Positions 23,576-34,045 of a stretch of DNA of 64,000 nucleotides are shown here, piece after piece (position 1 is the stretch's first letter; the number at the start of each line of letters is the position of its first letter). Below the pieces are notes generated by a model. It did no database searches and was not told where the DNA came from. It saw only the letters and a program-made list of their open reading frames with translations. This DNA is from Ahaetulla prasina (lineage: Eukaryota; Chordata; Lepidosauria; Squamata; Colubridae): assembly GCF_028640845.1 (NCBI RefSeq), contig NC_080540.1, forward strand, positions 282,118,524 through 282,182,523, given 5' to 3'. The position numbers were made by a program, and so were the translations under genes.

Positions 23576-23736
23576 ATGGTGCCGCGCGGCGACGGCGGGG
23601 GAGGTGCCAGGCGCCTTGTGCAGCTCGCGCTGCGCTCGCCCTCGCGGAGCCTGCGCCTCTGGCTGCTGCTGCTCCTGCTCCTGGCGGCTCTCGGCCACGC
23701 GTGGACCTACCGCGAGGAACCTGAGGAGAGCGACAG
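23576..23736 (+). CDS. CCBE1: CCBE1 exon 1 (coding part), signal peptide
   Basis: Encodes the N-terminus of collagen and calcium-binding EGF domain-containing protein 1, a secreted extracellular-matrix protein that promotes ADAMTS3 cleavage of VEGF-C and so drives lymphatic vessel growth. The 53 codons run MVPRGDG... to ...EESD. Residues 26-42 (SLRLWLLLLLLLAALGH) form a signal-peptide core, with cleavage likely near LGHA. The stretch WTYREEPEESDR closely matches the mammalian protein as I recall it. The start at 23576 is chosen because the MVP start matches the vertebrate protein; the frame stays open upstream but without homology. A consensus donor GTGGGT follows at 23737. The exon ends after two bases of the Arg54 codon (phase 2), which rejoins exon 2 correctly. 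Confidence 0.95.
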
Positions 23737-23911
23737 GTGGGTGGCGGGGAGGGAGCAGAGCCGCGGCTGCGTTTTCTTTCGTTTCTCTCTCTCTCTTTTC
23801 TCTCTCTCTCCCCTGTCCTCGCTTTGCCTAGTTTTCCAACCCCCGCTGCGCCGCTCCCGACGCCCGTTTGGCGACTCAGCGCCTGTCTCTCCTTTCTTGT
23901 CCGCCTCGCAG
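23737..23911 (+). other. CCBE1: CCBE1 intron 1 (175 bp)
   Basis: GT at 23737-23738 and AG at 23910-23911. A CT-rich tract (23780-23825) and pyrimidine-rich sequence precede the acceptor CCGCCTCGCAG. Confidence 0.93.
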
Positions 23912-23992
23912 GGAAGTGTGTTCCGAGAGCAAAGTCGCCACCACCAAATACCCGTGCTTGAAGCCCGGCGGGGAACTCAGCACTTGCTTCAG
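23912..23992 (+). CDS. CCBE1: CCBE1 exon 2
   Basis: 81 bp, phase 2 in and phase 2 out. After completing Arg54 it encodes [18 protein letters not shown] and GGELSTCF, the start of the mature cysteine-rich N-terminal region before the calcium-binding EGF domain. Two cysteines before and one after the KYPCLK motif agree with the family. Acceptor CTCGCAG and donor GTGAGT are canonical. Exon 3 should begin by completing an Arg codon and continue with a KKCCKGYKF-like sequence. I searched by eye downstream and did not find it, so intron 2 exceeds 40 kb in this genome, in keeping with the long 5' introns of CCBE1 in other vertebrates. Confidence 0.95.
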
Positions 23993-24512
23993 GTGAGTGG
24001 CGCCGCGCGCTCGAGCCTTGGCCGCGGGTGGAAGAGCTGCTGAGGCGGGTGGTGGGGCGGGTGGCTGTCAGCTTCTCCTAAGGACCAGAGAGAGAGAGAG
24101 AGAGACCACAGGTTGGAGGCTCGGAGCCATCCCTCAGCTCGGAGTTAAGGCCCGGGACGCCGGGGCTGCAGACTTTGAAGGGGGATCCCGAAGACGTCGC
24201 GGAAGGGCGGCCTCGCCTCGTAAGCACCCAAAGAGACCCCGCGAAGCCTTGTCCTGGCCGCAGGTTTATTAGAGGAAGGGGGCGTCTCTTTGGGGCTGCC
24301 GCTGCTGCTGCTGCTGCCTTGGTTCCAACCCCCACCAAAGATGGGAAGGTGAGCAGAGGCATAAAAAAGAGAGAGAGAGAAGTAGATGGATAAGTCCCTT
24401 GAGGATGTGAGTTATGGATCACCAATGAATATCTGTGTTCGGGGATAATGTTGCAGGATCCAATCTGGGTCCTTGACCGGAACCACAGGTTTTGTCTTGG
24501 GAGCTTTCAGAT
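23993..24512 (+). other. CCBE1: start of CCBE1 intron 2
   Basis: Donor GTGAGT at 23993. GC-rich until about 24330 with short GA repeats (24090, 24370) and a GCTGCTGCTGCTGCTG run near 24300. Confidence 0.85.
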
Positions 24513-24656
24513 TGGTAACAGTAACAGAGTTGGAAGGGACCTTGGAGGTCATCTAGTCCAATGCCCTGCTCATGCAGGAGACTTGTACTAGGGGTTCGAA
24601 CTGCCGACCTTTCTGATCAATAAAAGCTCAGTGTCTTAGCCACCTAGCCAGCTCAG
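24513..24656 (-). mobile_element. composite SINE: tRNA-like head joined to CR1 3' tail (second copy)
   Basis: Plus-strand order: AACAGAGTTGGAAGGGACCT, ATCTAGTCCAATGCCC, CATGCAGGAGACTTGTACTA, GGTTCGAACTGCCGACC, then AAAGCTCAGTGTCTTAGCCA. Same architecture as 1441-1568. Confidence 0.75.
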
Positions 24657-27035
24657 TAGAAGATGGTACTGGAGCCCATCTTCAGGGAACCTAACTTTCT
24701 ATAGTTATGGAGCTTTGAGGAATTCAGAGGCTGACTATGTCTGCTCCCAGCACCCTAGCAATGTATTATTGGCCCCATGACGGTCCCTTCCGAACTAGTG
24801 GGTTCTCTTTCCTTCAATTCTCAGGACCCTTCCTTACTTGCCCCTGACCTTGGTGCCAGCTGGGAATCTCATTTTCTGAGACAGGCTTAAATCCTCCTAA
24901 ACTGTACAGGTGTTTCATTAATATTTGTTTTGACCATCTCAAGTTACATACAAGGTGCTAGAGTTGATCATGGTGACTTGGTGGGAGACCAGGTGATTGG
25001 CAGAGATCAGAAGGAAGCTAGGATGGGGGTTGGTGATAGGAACAGCTGTGTTCATGCCATATAGCTTTTGTTGGCTGAGTGAGAGAGAAAACAATAGTGA
25101 ACAAAGACAGCTGATCTACTATAATGTATTTCTGGATAGAAGCAATACTTGTTAAGTTCTCTGATTTGAACCCATGGCCTCCGCCTATTGCTCATCCTGA
25201 CTTCAAACAGCTGTGAAGCTGGCGGTGAGCAGTTATAGATGGGCAGGTGGAGGATTAAACTGCAAGAGCCTTGAGTGCCTGAAGTTTCTTCTGATTTGCT
25301 CATTGCATGATTTTGTATACAGATCTCCAGTTAGCACTTGTGTGGGGATACTGCTTCCTTCTAAGTTCGTTCTGTCTTGAAGTCACCTAAGGCATTTCAC
25401 AGATAAATTTGTTCATTTTAGTCTGAAACGGATTTCCCTGCATTTACTGCTTTCTCTCCACCCTCACAATAGCTTTACATAAAAGTGCACGTAATAATTC
25501 CCACGCACAAGGGGGAAAGTTTTTCTGATGTATAAGGAGGCAGGTTGTTCAACCTTTGTCTATTTCTGATTACATCTGATTGTCAGGAGCTTCCATAAGC
25601 CTGGCCACTGATTACTCAGTATAATTAAAACGTGAAATCCTAGAAATGCTCTCTGCACTATCACATGAGCCAGGCAAAAGACACGTCTGTTTTAAAGAGT
25701 TACAAATGGGTTGTCTGTTCATGCTCTCATGTGCTCTGAACCACTATTTTTGGAAGAGAATCTGAAGTCCTGCACAGTCCTGGTATGCTTATATATCAGA
25801 GCTACAAATTCTGTTTCTTTTTGTTTGATAATTTCAGGTTTTTGTTTTTTTTAAAAAGTCATAAGTAAGGGCTGTAAAAATACCTCCTTTTTTCTTTTTA
25901 GTTTATCACAGAAAAAGAAAATCCACAATTACTTGTATTCAGAATCCTGTAACCTGATCTACCATTCGTTTGTTTGGAATATGGTTAATTTTGCTATTGA
26001 TCGTCTTTTTGGTTTTGATTTTGACTGAAAATAGCTACGAAACAAAAACCAAAACATCTTGAATATTCATTAAGTCCCACTGAAATCTGTTTCTTTAATG
26101 AATATGACAATGATCTAATTTAAATTTTAACTGATTTTGTTTCCATGTAGGTTCTACGCTCCTTAAGCATAGTCAAAACATTTTAATTTGTATGTATAAT
26201 TCAAATTATGAATCATAGCAATGGATCTGTAAGCAGATTTCCACCAATTTACTAGCAAACTTTGTTCTTGCACAATGTGTGTTAATTGTATTCAGAATTA
26301 CTGAATATGCTCGTAGCTAAGGATTAGTGCTGCTGCTATATTATTTACAAAATTTACTGATGTGTACAGTGCTGAAAATCTAACTGCTGTAGTTTATGGT
26401 TGTTTTCTCCTAGTATTGAGAGGAACATCTGGAGGAGAAAGGAAGGCACAGAGTCTTTATTACAGCTTTTTTAATACAAGGGCACCAATATTTCCCTTCA
26501 GCATAGAAGTTGTGTTTTAATTATAGCAGTGCCTAAACCAATGGTCAAACCACAGATAATCCATGAGGATTACTGACATGGGTCTTCAGCCTTCCTGCAT
26601 TCACCACTGGTCACTTGGTCTCTACCTGCTTGCCACATTGATATGTTTCACTACCATTCAGCTGTCTTCTTGCCATCTCAATGTCCTACGTACTGATATT
26701 CACCACCCCTCATTCGTTTGATGTTGTAGAACTCTTGGTGTTATATGAATTCCATTTCCCTAAAAAGATCACTCTAAGGAGCTTGTGGATTGGTGGTGAT
26801 CAACTGGACATTTTCTTTGTTCCTCTCCAGAGGCTGTGAGACAGCATTGCTTACAAGGAAAGATAATAGTGGAATAGTAATTGTTTTCTTTATTGTGTGC
26901 TAATATCTTAGTACCAACTATAGAATAAAACAACAATTGATACAATAACAGGTTGAGGGTTTCATGGGAATAGAAAGTCCATGAGATGATGCAAGATGCA
27001 TTTGTAAGATGTTATTCCTTTTGCCTACAGTCTTA
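24657..27035. other. 2.4 kb intronic sequence without recognised feature
   Basis: No exon or named repeat seen. This low-repeat stretch just inside intron 2 could hold enhancers, but sequence alone does not show it. Confidence 0.45.
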
Positions 27036-27294
27036 CAGTAGTCCTGATTTAGAGTTCTCTAATTTAGAGTTTTCCTGGTTTAGTGACTACCTCATTTAGC
27101 AAATGTTCCAAGTTACAACAGTGATGACAAAGTACTGCCATCAACCAGTCGTCCCATGTATGACTTCTGCAGGTCTGTAAACCAAAGGAAAGCTGAAATA
27201 AGATCAGTAAGCACAGTTACGATTTCACTTAGTGACTGCTTCACTCAATGATAGTTATCAGTCTCAATTGTGATTACTAAATGAGGACTACTGC
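27036..27294. mobile_element. diverged TA-target MITE
   Basis: TTACAGTAGTCCTGATTTAG at left and AAATGAGGACTACTGCATTT at right form inverted ends; interior TTAGTGACTGC motifs resemble the CAGGTAGTCC family. Confidence 0.6.
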
Positions 27295-27937
27295 ATTTGT
27301 GTGAATTTATTAATTGTTGTTTTAGAATTGTTTTAATGTTCTTTTTCTTGTACATTGTCCAAAGACTTGCTTATGAGAAGGGTGCTAAGAAAATAAAATA
27401 TTATAATACAACACTACAATTGATAATAACATCATAATATAATATAAAATAAGAATATTCTAAATTAAAAGGTCCAGGATAATATACCGGTAATATTATA
27501 GAATAATATTAAACTCTATACTTTCAAATGAACAAACATTTATTTGAAAGCAATTTTATATTAAATAAAATAAAACAATATTAAATAAATTCATATTAAA
27601 ATATTATAAAAAATAACTTGAGAACTCTAATATAAAGTAACCATTCATTACTTGCAATCGTTCTTCTGCTCCCAAACCATCTCTTTTATTAATCAAAGGC
27701 CCTCTGCTGTTTATACATATTTTTTCCCCAGTTTGTTACATTCATGCTGGGTTTGAATTACTAATTTGTGAAAATGTTTCAGTAGCACAAAAGCTCATGA
27801 AACAAACAAATGAGGTACAACTAGTAATACTAAAATTCAGATCACAAATCAAGGGCAGTTCCTAACTTGATTATGTTAAGCAGAATGTTGATCTCATGCA
27901 AGCACAAATAAGAAATATGGCTGTGAGTAGCTAAACA
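27295..27937. other. AT-rich intronic stretch
   Basis: 27400-27620 is almost only A and T in short ATAATATAAA motifs. No feature named. Confidence 0.5.
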
Positions 27938-28284
27938 GACTCCTGTGAGTCCCTTGGACTGCAAGGCGATCAAACCGGTTAGTCCTAGAGGAGAGCAACC
28001 CTGACTGCTCCTTAGAAGGCCAGATCCTGAAGATGCAACTGAAATACTTTGGTCACCTAATGAGAAGGAAGGACTCACTGGAGAAGAGCCAATGCTGGGA
28101 AAGATGGAGGGCAAAAGAAGAATGGGACGGCAAAGAATGAGGTGGCTGGATAGAGTCACTGAAGCAGTAGGTATGAGCTTAAATGGACTCCAGAGGATGG
28201 TAGAGGACAGGAAGGTCTGGAGGAACGTTATCCATGGGATCACGATGGGTCAGACACAACTTCACAACTAACAACAACAACAAG
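27938..28284 (+). mobile_element. BovB (RTE) LINE 3' fragment
   Basis: Same sequence as 59150-59505: TCCCTTGGACTGCAAGGCGA, then AGATGGAGGGCAAAAGAAGA, ending ACTAACAACAACAACAAGC. Contains small deletions relative to the open copy at 58837. Confidence 0.9.
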
Positions 28285-28627
28285 CTAAACATGACCTTTC
28301 AAGTTGGCTATAGATCTTCCCACCTCTTTGTACATTTTATGATATGAAGATTTAGTATTTATTTGTTTATTTTTTTTAAAGTCATACTCTTTATTCATAT
28401 TGAAAACATTATTCCCCCGGAACTTAGATTGGTCTTTACCCTTCTGGACTGAAGACTTGGCTTTGCCATCTTGGTGTGTAGAGTCTGTGAAAAACTATAT
28501 TGTTGGTAAATTGCATTATATTCTGGCAGACTTACGTTTTTAATTGTTTTTGCTGCTTTCAATGGGTTGTATTGGTTTTTGTTGTGTGTTTTGGGATTTT
28601 TTTGGGTATTTTTCTGTTTGCATTTAT
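28285..28627. other. no recognised feature
   Basis: Nothing supported. Confidence 0.4.
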
Positions 28628-29320
28628 TTATAACATAACATCAGAGTTGGAAGGGACCTTGGAGGCCTTCTAGTCCAACCCCCTGCCCAGGTAGGAAACC
28701 CTACACCATCTCAGTCAGATGGTTATCCAACATTTTCTTAAAAATTTCCAGTGTTGGAGCATTCACAACTTCTGAAGGCAAGTCGTTCCACTTATTAATT
28801 GTTCTAACTGTCAGGAAATTTCTCCTTAGTTCTAAGTTGCTTCTTTCTTTGATCAGTTTCCACCCATTGCTTCTTGTTCTACCCTCAGGTGCTTTGGAGA
28901 ACAGCCCGACTCCCTCTTCTTTGTGGCAGCCCCTGAGATATTGGAACACAGCTATCATGTCTCCCCTAGTCCTTCTTTTTGTTAAACTAGACATACCCAG
29001 TTCCTGCAACCGTTCTTCATATGTTTTATCCTCCAGTCCCCTAATCATCTTTGTTGCTCTTCTCTGCACTCTTTCTAGAGTCTCAACATCTTTTTTACAT
29101 CGTGGCGACCAAAACTGGATGCAATATTCCAAGTGTGGCCTTACCAAGGCATTATAAAGTGGTACTAATACTTCACGTGATCTTGATTCTATCCCTCTGT
29201 TTATGCAGCCCAGAACTGTGTTGGCTTTTTTAACAGCTGCTGCACACTGCTGGCTCATATCTAAATGGTTATCCACTAGGACTCCAAGATCCCTCTCACA
29301 AAATCTCAAAATTTCAAAAT
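28628..29320 (-). mobile_element. CR1 LINE, 5' truncated
   Basis: Minus-strand CR1 with its 3' end at 28628 (AACATCAGAGTTGGAAGGGA on the plus strand). One of the best-preserved LINE copies in the window. Confidence 0.92.
28701..29309 (-). CDS. CR1 reverse-transcriptase C-terminal region (open frame)
   Basis: 202 codons without stops: [54 protein letters not shown], and the C-terminal DNHLTEMV. This is the RT thumb and C-terminal region of CR1. The endonuclease and catalytic RT motifs are lost by 5' truncation, so it is a remnant of a mobile element. The intact frame indicates recent insertion. Confidence 0.8.
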   Translation of the reverse strand: MRFCERDLGVLVDNHLDMSQQCAAAVKKANTVLGCINRGIESRSREVLVPLYNALVRPHLEYCIQFWSPRCKKDVETLERVQRRATKMIRGLEDKTYEERLQELGMSSLTKRRTRGDMIAVFQYLRGCHKEEGVGLFSKAPEGRTRSNGWKLIKERSNLELRRNFLTVRTINKWNDLPSEVVNAPTLEIFKKMLDNHLTEMV

Positions 29321-29329
29321 TTATTTATT

Positions 29330-29660
29330 TATTAAATTTTGCCATCAAGTGACTGAAGATAAAAACCACAGTGTATATTATGTATTATATTATGTATTAT
29401 GTACTATATTATGTATATATATTATAATATATATGTTATATATTATAATATATATATTATAATATATTATAATACATATACTATAATATATATATATATT
29501 ATAATACATAATATATATATATATTATGTATTATAATATATATTAAAAACCATATTACAGTACATTACAATACAATACAGTACAATACGATACCCTATCC
29601 TACCCTACCCTACCTTATATTATTATATTAACAAAAATATTAACATTATATTTACAAAAA
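29330..29660. repeat. AT-rich tract with TATTATG and TATA repeats, then TACCC repeats
   Basis: 29380-29545 is imperfect (TATATTATAA)n; 29575-29612 holds short TACAG/TACCC pentamers. Strand-symmetric and likely to form hairpins. Confidence 0.85.
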
Positions 29661-30065
29661 TATCTAACGAAGCCAATGTACAAGGGGGTGGAGATAGAGT
29701 CTCAGTTTTAACTTTGTCGGCCTTGTATGTGAAATGGGTGGCTGTATAAATTAAGCAAATAAAAAAAAAGTCTCAGTATTTTTTCCAGAGCAAAATCATC
29801 GCCCATAAAACCAAGACATTCCCCAGATCATAATTCCCACTGGCCCAATAAAATAACTTCAAAACAAAATCCTAGAGATCAGTGGAGGAATGCCCATTAA
29901 AAACCGGTGGGCTTCACAACACCCAGTTGTGAGAGGCGAGATGGAATATTCCACAACATCAAGGCTATCGCTTATGCCGTTGAGAAGATGCGACCCCCAA
30001 GCAGATCCTATGGATGATGTTACAAATTGTGCTAAATCATTTTTGAGGAGAACATCCCCAAATAT
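29661..30065. other. no recognised feature
   Basis: Nothing supported. Confidence 0.4.
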
Positions 30066-30436
30066 AGGTAGTCCTTGAGTTACAACAGTTCATTTGGTGA
30101 CCATTCGAAATTACAGTGACACTGAAAAAACTGACTTATGAGCATCCTCATGGTCACATGATAAAAATTCAGACAGTTGGCAACTGACTCATATTTATGA
30201 CATTTGCAGTGTCCCAGGGTCATGTAATCACCTTTCGCAACCTTTGGATGAGCAAAGTCAATGGGGAAACAATGGGAGTCACTTAACATCCGTATTATTA
30301 ACTTAACAACCCCAGTAATTTACTTAAAAACTTTGGCAAGAAAGGTTGTAAAATGGAACAAAACTCACTTAACATCCATCGTGCTTAGCCACAGAAATGT
30401 TGGGCTCAGTTGTGGTCATAAGTCAAGATTACATGT
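30066..30436. mobile_element. TA-target MITE (CAGGTAGTCC family)
   Basis: AGGTAGTCCTTGAGTTACAA to GTCATAAGTCAAGATTACATG; right end decayed. Confidence 0.75.
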
Positions 30437-31000
30437 ATTGACAATAATGTCAAAGCCATGAGTCTGAGTTCATAAATCAGTTTGAATTCTTATCCAAAAA
30501 TTTGAATTATTTTTTCATATACAAAATTTAGTTTAGAAGGACTTTCTGGATAGGATAAAAAAGTATATACAAGTGCAATCATAATTATTTAATTTAATGT
30601 ATTTATATTCTTTAATGGAGAGGATGTTAGTTTAACTGAGTGAGCTGCACAATTTTTCCTAAACATTTATTTTGTGGTCTATGATTGTGGAAACATTGGC
30701 CTAGGCAATTATTGTAGAAGTTGTTCTAAGAGCAAATTGGTGTTTTTTTTTCAAATTGGACAAGACTCAAGTGTTTGCAAGACAGAATTGATATGAATAT
30801 TGAACTAATGTGAAAGTTTTCTGGCACTGTAGAAATAGTTGCCATATAAAGATAGCATAGCCATTTTCTAGTACATTTTGTCTTCTATTAGCCAAGTGGT
30901 ATTGTGTAATACATAAAAGCACTGCTTGCAGGTTTTACAATTACACATTGCATCATTTTAATGTGACATTCTATTTTAAGTGAATTTTAAGTTAAAATTA
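30437..31000. other. no recognised feature
   Basis: Nothing supported, except a short tandem duplication at 30977-30992 repeated at 31397-31412 across the next element. Confidence 0.45.
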
Positions 31001-31396
31001 CCGTATATACTCGAATATAAGCCGATCCGAGTATAAGCCGAGGTCCCCAATTTTACCCCAAAAACTGGGGTAAACTGGGGACTCGAGTATAAGCCGAGGG
31101 TGGGAAATGAGGCACCTACCGGTTGGGAAACCCTCCTCCTCAGCTGAGAAGGCTGGCGGCCCCCGCCCGCCTCTCACTGCACCGGCAGGGCTTCCGTCTG
31201 GTAAAATGTGAAAAAGGAAAAAAAACTCGAGTATAAGCCGTATATACTCGAATATAAGCCGATCCGAGTATAAGCCGAGGGGCTTAAAAAAAAAAAACTC
31301 GAGTATAAGCCGTATAGACCCGAGTATAAGCCGAGGGGACGTTTTTCAGCACAAAAAATGTGCTGAAAAACTCGGCTTATACTCGAGTATATACGG
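31001..31396. mobile_element. palindromic TA-target element with CGAGTATAAGCC repeats
   Basis: Termini CCGTATATACTCGAATATAA and TTATACTCGAGTATATACGG are inverted repeats flanked by TA on both sides. The motif GAGTATAAGCCGA recurs inside (31027, 31086, 31266, 31321), and the left 42 bp are repeated at 31239-31280, so the interior includes a second terminus. No reading frame. TA flanks suggest Tc1/mariner-type mobilisation. Confidence 0.75.
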
Positions 31397-31736
31397 TAAG
31401 TGAATTTTAAGTGAAAGCCTATAAAATATCAGCTTGGAAATGGAAGGTTTTGTAAGTTATTTACTTTATTATATAGAATTCTGATATTCTGCAGATAGAC
31501 CAATGTCCTTTTTATCAATAAAACGGATTATGAATGTGCAAAATGTTCCATGCATAAACTATTTCAACTATGAAACAGCCACATTCAGCTGGTCTGGGTC
31601 AAAACGGAAATAGTTGTGCTATGGGCAGAAATATTCTGGAAGAGGAATAGGGACAAAAAATGGACATTGATTGTTACAAATAGTGACTAAAGGAGAAAGA
31701 GAAAGATCAATGAATTGACGAACAGGCCACCTACAC
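31397..31736. other. no recognised feature
   Basis: Nothing supported. Confidence 0.4.
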
Positions 31737-32256
31737 CAGTGGTAGTCAACCTGGTCCCTACTACCCACTAGTGGGTGTTCCAGCTTTCATGGTGGGCGGT
31801 AGGGGTTTTGTCCGATACTGAAGCACTTTCCTTTTTTTTAATTTAATTGACTTTAAAAAAAAAATTCATAGCATTATTTAAAAACATTTTCATTATGTTT
31901 TCATAAAATTCCCCATGACAATTTAATTTTCTGAAGATATACTATTTGTATCGCCCATGCATAAGTTTAGTTCACGTTACGTAAGTGAAACTAAATGGCG
32001 CTATAGTGCGACCGCAAACAAAAGAGCCTCATCCCAGAATAGCTCACACATCTCCCCCCACACCACCCAGCTGTAACAGACAAGCAGAGCTGGTAGCCGG
32101 CGCCCCTCCCCCCAAACCCAATCCACGATGCGCGAGAGGCATGCGCAGACGACGATACATGGTGCATTACTGTGGAACCGGTGGGCGGTTAGAAAATTTT
32201 ACTACTAACAGAGATACAAAAGTGGGCGGTAGGTATAAAAAGGTTGACTATCCCTG
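31737..32256. mobile_element. hAT-type nonautonomous element (family E)
   Basis: Starts CAGTGGTAGTCAACCTGGTC, ends AAGGTTGACTATCCCTG. Flanks ACCTACAC and ACCTAGAG match in 6 of 8 positions, consistent with an old hAT target duplication. Confidence 0.7.
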
Positions 32257-32284
32257 ACCTAGAGTAAACAGAAATGAAATACAC

Positions 32285-32760
32285 TACAGATAGTCCTTAA
32301 CTTATGACTGTAAGGGAGCTTGCCTTATTATGGTCAATAAAGAGACCAATCCGATTTGATGACCTTTTTTGCAGCGGCCGTTAAGTGAATATGATGGTCA
32401 TTAACCATCAGATGTGATGGCTGTTATTAAATGAACACTATGGTTTTGCTGAAAACTGTTATTGCCGAGTTTTGGCAAAATTGTTGTAAAAGATAGTTGT
32501 GTAATTGTGGAATGCTTAAATAGCCGTAAATGCAGCTGTGTTGCCCAGGGTCTGAAGTTCGGTCATGTGACTGCAGGTATGGTCTGACCATCAAATCTGG
32601 GCTGTAAATTCCTTTTTTGGGGTTAGTTGTAACTTCAAATGAACTTCAAATTGAATAAGTTTTTTAAGGGTTGTTCTTAATATTGTATGTGTTTGTGTTT
32701 GTATTTTATTTGGTTGTTCACCGCCCTGAGTCCTTCGGGAGAAGGGCGGTATACAAATTA

Positions 32761-32850
<90 letters not shown>

Positions 32851-32890
32851 CTCTAAGTGACCAGTCGTAAATTGAGGGCTATCTATAACA
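32285..32890. mobile_element. TA-target MITE (second subfamily), split by a LINE/SINE tail with (AAT)n
   Basis: CAGATAGTCCTTAACTTATG at left and AATTGAGGGCTATCT at right. Interrupted at about 32647-32850 by a tail with CACCGCCCTGAGTCCTTCGG followed by a trinucleotide microsatellite. Confidence 0.65.
32758..32850. repeat. (AAT)n then (ATT)n microsatellite
   Basis: About 13 AAT units switch to about 17 ATT units, a self-complementary hairpin. Confidence 0.97.
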
Positions 32891-33232
32891 TTGTTGAACT
32901 AGGCATATATGACCCTCTGAATTTTGTTTGTTGTTTTGTTTACTGAAAGCTAGAATAGTGTTCTGGGTTTTGTTTTTACTGCCCAAAACACAATTTCCAT
33001 ATTGCTCACACCCCTTAGATTATGATTTATGATTTGGAAATGAAAATTGTTTTCAAGAGGAAATCTTCCTTGTCAGAAAACGCACTGAAATCATTTTGGT
33101 AGGAGTAATATAGAGATTTCTAGTATTACTAACTGGAATTATAATTCAAATAATAACATGTACTTTAAATGTTTGCATTAATGCAACATAATTCTATGTC
33201 TTTTAACTAGTCAGAAACATGCTTACCTTTAT
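32891..33232. other. no recognised feature
   Basis: Nothing supported. Confidence 0.4.
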
Positions 33233-33505
33233 GTCTATGGAGATTCTCAGTCATCCAGGTCATGGTTGTCCCAAAGGTGCCTTTTCAGGAGACAACTGGA
33301 CTTTGTTTTTTCTTTGAAGACGTTTCGCTTCTCATTCAGCTCTGACAGGTTGATGGGGAATGGAAGGACTATCCTGTCAGAGCTGAAGAAGCTTCTTGGA
33401 TGAGAAGCGAAATATCTTCAAAGAAAAAACAAGAAAGTCCAGTTGCCTCCTGAAAAAGCGCCTTTGGGACAACCATGACCTGGATGACTGAGAATCTCTA
33501 TAGAC
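33233..33505. mobile_element. long foldback element with hammerhead-like core (PLE-type)
   Basis: GTCTATGGAGATTCTCAGTC at 33233 pairs with GACTGAGAATCTCTATAGAC ending at 33505; arms run about 100 bp. The right arm holds CTGAAGA, stem GCTTCT/AGAAGC, GAAA, TATC (33383-33416). The left arm (minus, 33319-33339) holds GAAACGTC but lacks one stem side. Fits inverted PLE terminal repeats. Confidence 0.6.
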
Positions 33506-33606
33506 TTGGTTGTTTTGAGTTCAACCAAACTTAAGTAACTGATATCACCTTCTATGACCTACATTGTTTGCATAATTCAAGACTTAATCTCTTAAACATC
33601 TCTAAA

Positions 33607-34045
33607 TAGAATAGAATAGAATTTTATTGGCCAAGTGTGATTGGACACACAAGGAATTTGTCTTGTTTGTTTTGTTTTGTTTTGTTTACATTTATACCCC
33701 GCCCTTCTCCGAAGACTCAGGGCGGCTTACAATGTATAGGGCAATAGTCTCATTCTATTTGTATATATTTACAAAGTCAACTTATTGCCCCCCCAACAAT
33801 CTGGGTCCTCATTTTACCTACCTTATAAAGGATGGAAGGCTGAGTCAACCTTGGGCCGGGCTCGAACCTGCAGTAATTGCAGGCTTTGTGTTCTTAATAA
33901 CAGGCCTTACCAGGCAGAGCTAAACCGGCTCGTCTTGGTGCATATGCTCTCAGTGTACATAAAAGAAAAGAAACGTTCATCAAGGTACAACATTTACAAC
34001 ACAATTGATGGTCAAAGATTAACAATTCAAAATTTATTTTGAGGT
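33607..34045 (-). mobile_element. LINE 3' end with AATAG tail, split by a SINE
   Basis: Plus-strand AATAGAATAGAATAG then TTTTATTGGCCAAGTGTGAT, ACACAAGGAATTTGTCTT; resumes after the SINE with TTGGTGCATATGCTCTCAGT and ACATTTACAACACAATTGAT. Same 3' sequence as 39533-39789 in the other orientation. Confidence 0.75.
33665..33931 (-). mobile_element. tRNA-derived SINE (CCGCCCTTCTCC tail), young copy
   Basis: Minus-strand SINE with tRNA-like head (GGTTTAGCTCTGCCTGGTAA) and B box GGTTCGAGCCC. GTCTT flanks it at 33660-33664 and 33932-33936. By eye identical over about 245 bp to 40491-40742. Confidence 0.85.

Larger units (their letters stand above)
22490..24330 (+). promoter_or_regulatory. CCBE1: CpG island covering the CCBE1 promoter, exon 1 and exon 2
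   Basis: GC content and CpG density rise sharply between about 22490 and 24330, in contrast to AT-rich flanks. No TATA box is evident, so a dispersed CpG-island promoter is likely. The transcription start cannot be fixed from sequence; it should lie upstream of 23576. Confidence 0.8.

Noticed and set aside
22435..23698. Several long Arg/Pro/Gly-rich open frames on both strands of the CpG island
   Set aside because: High GC content removes stop codons by chance; only the frame starting at 23576 has homology and splice sites.
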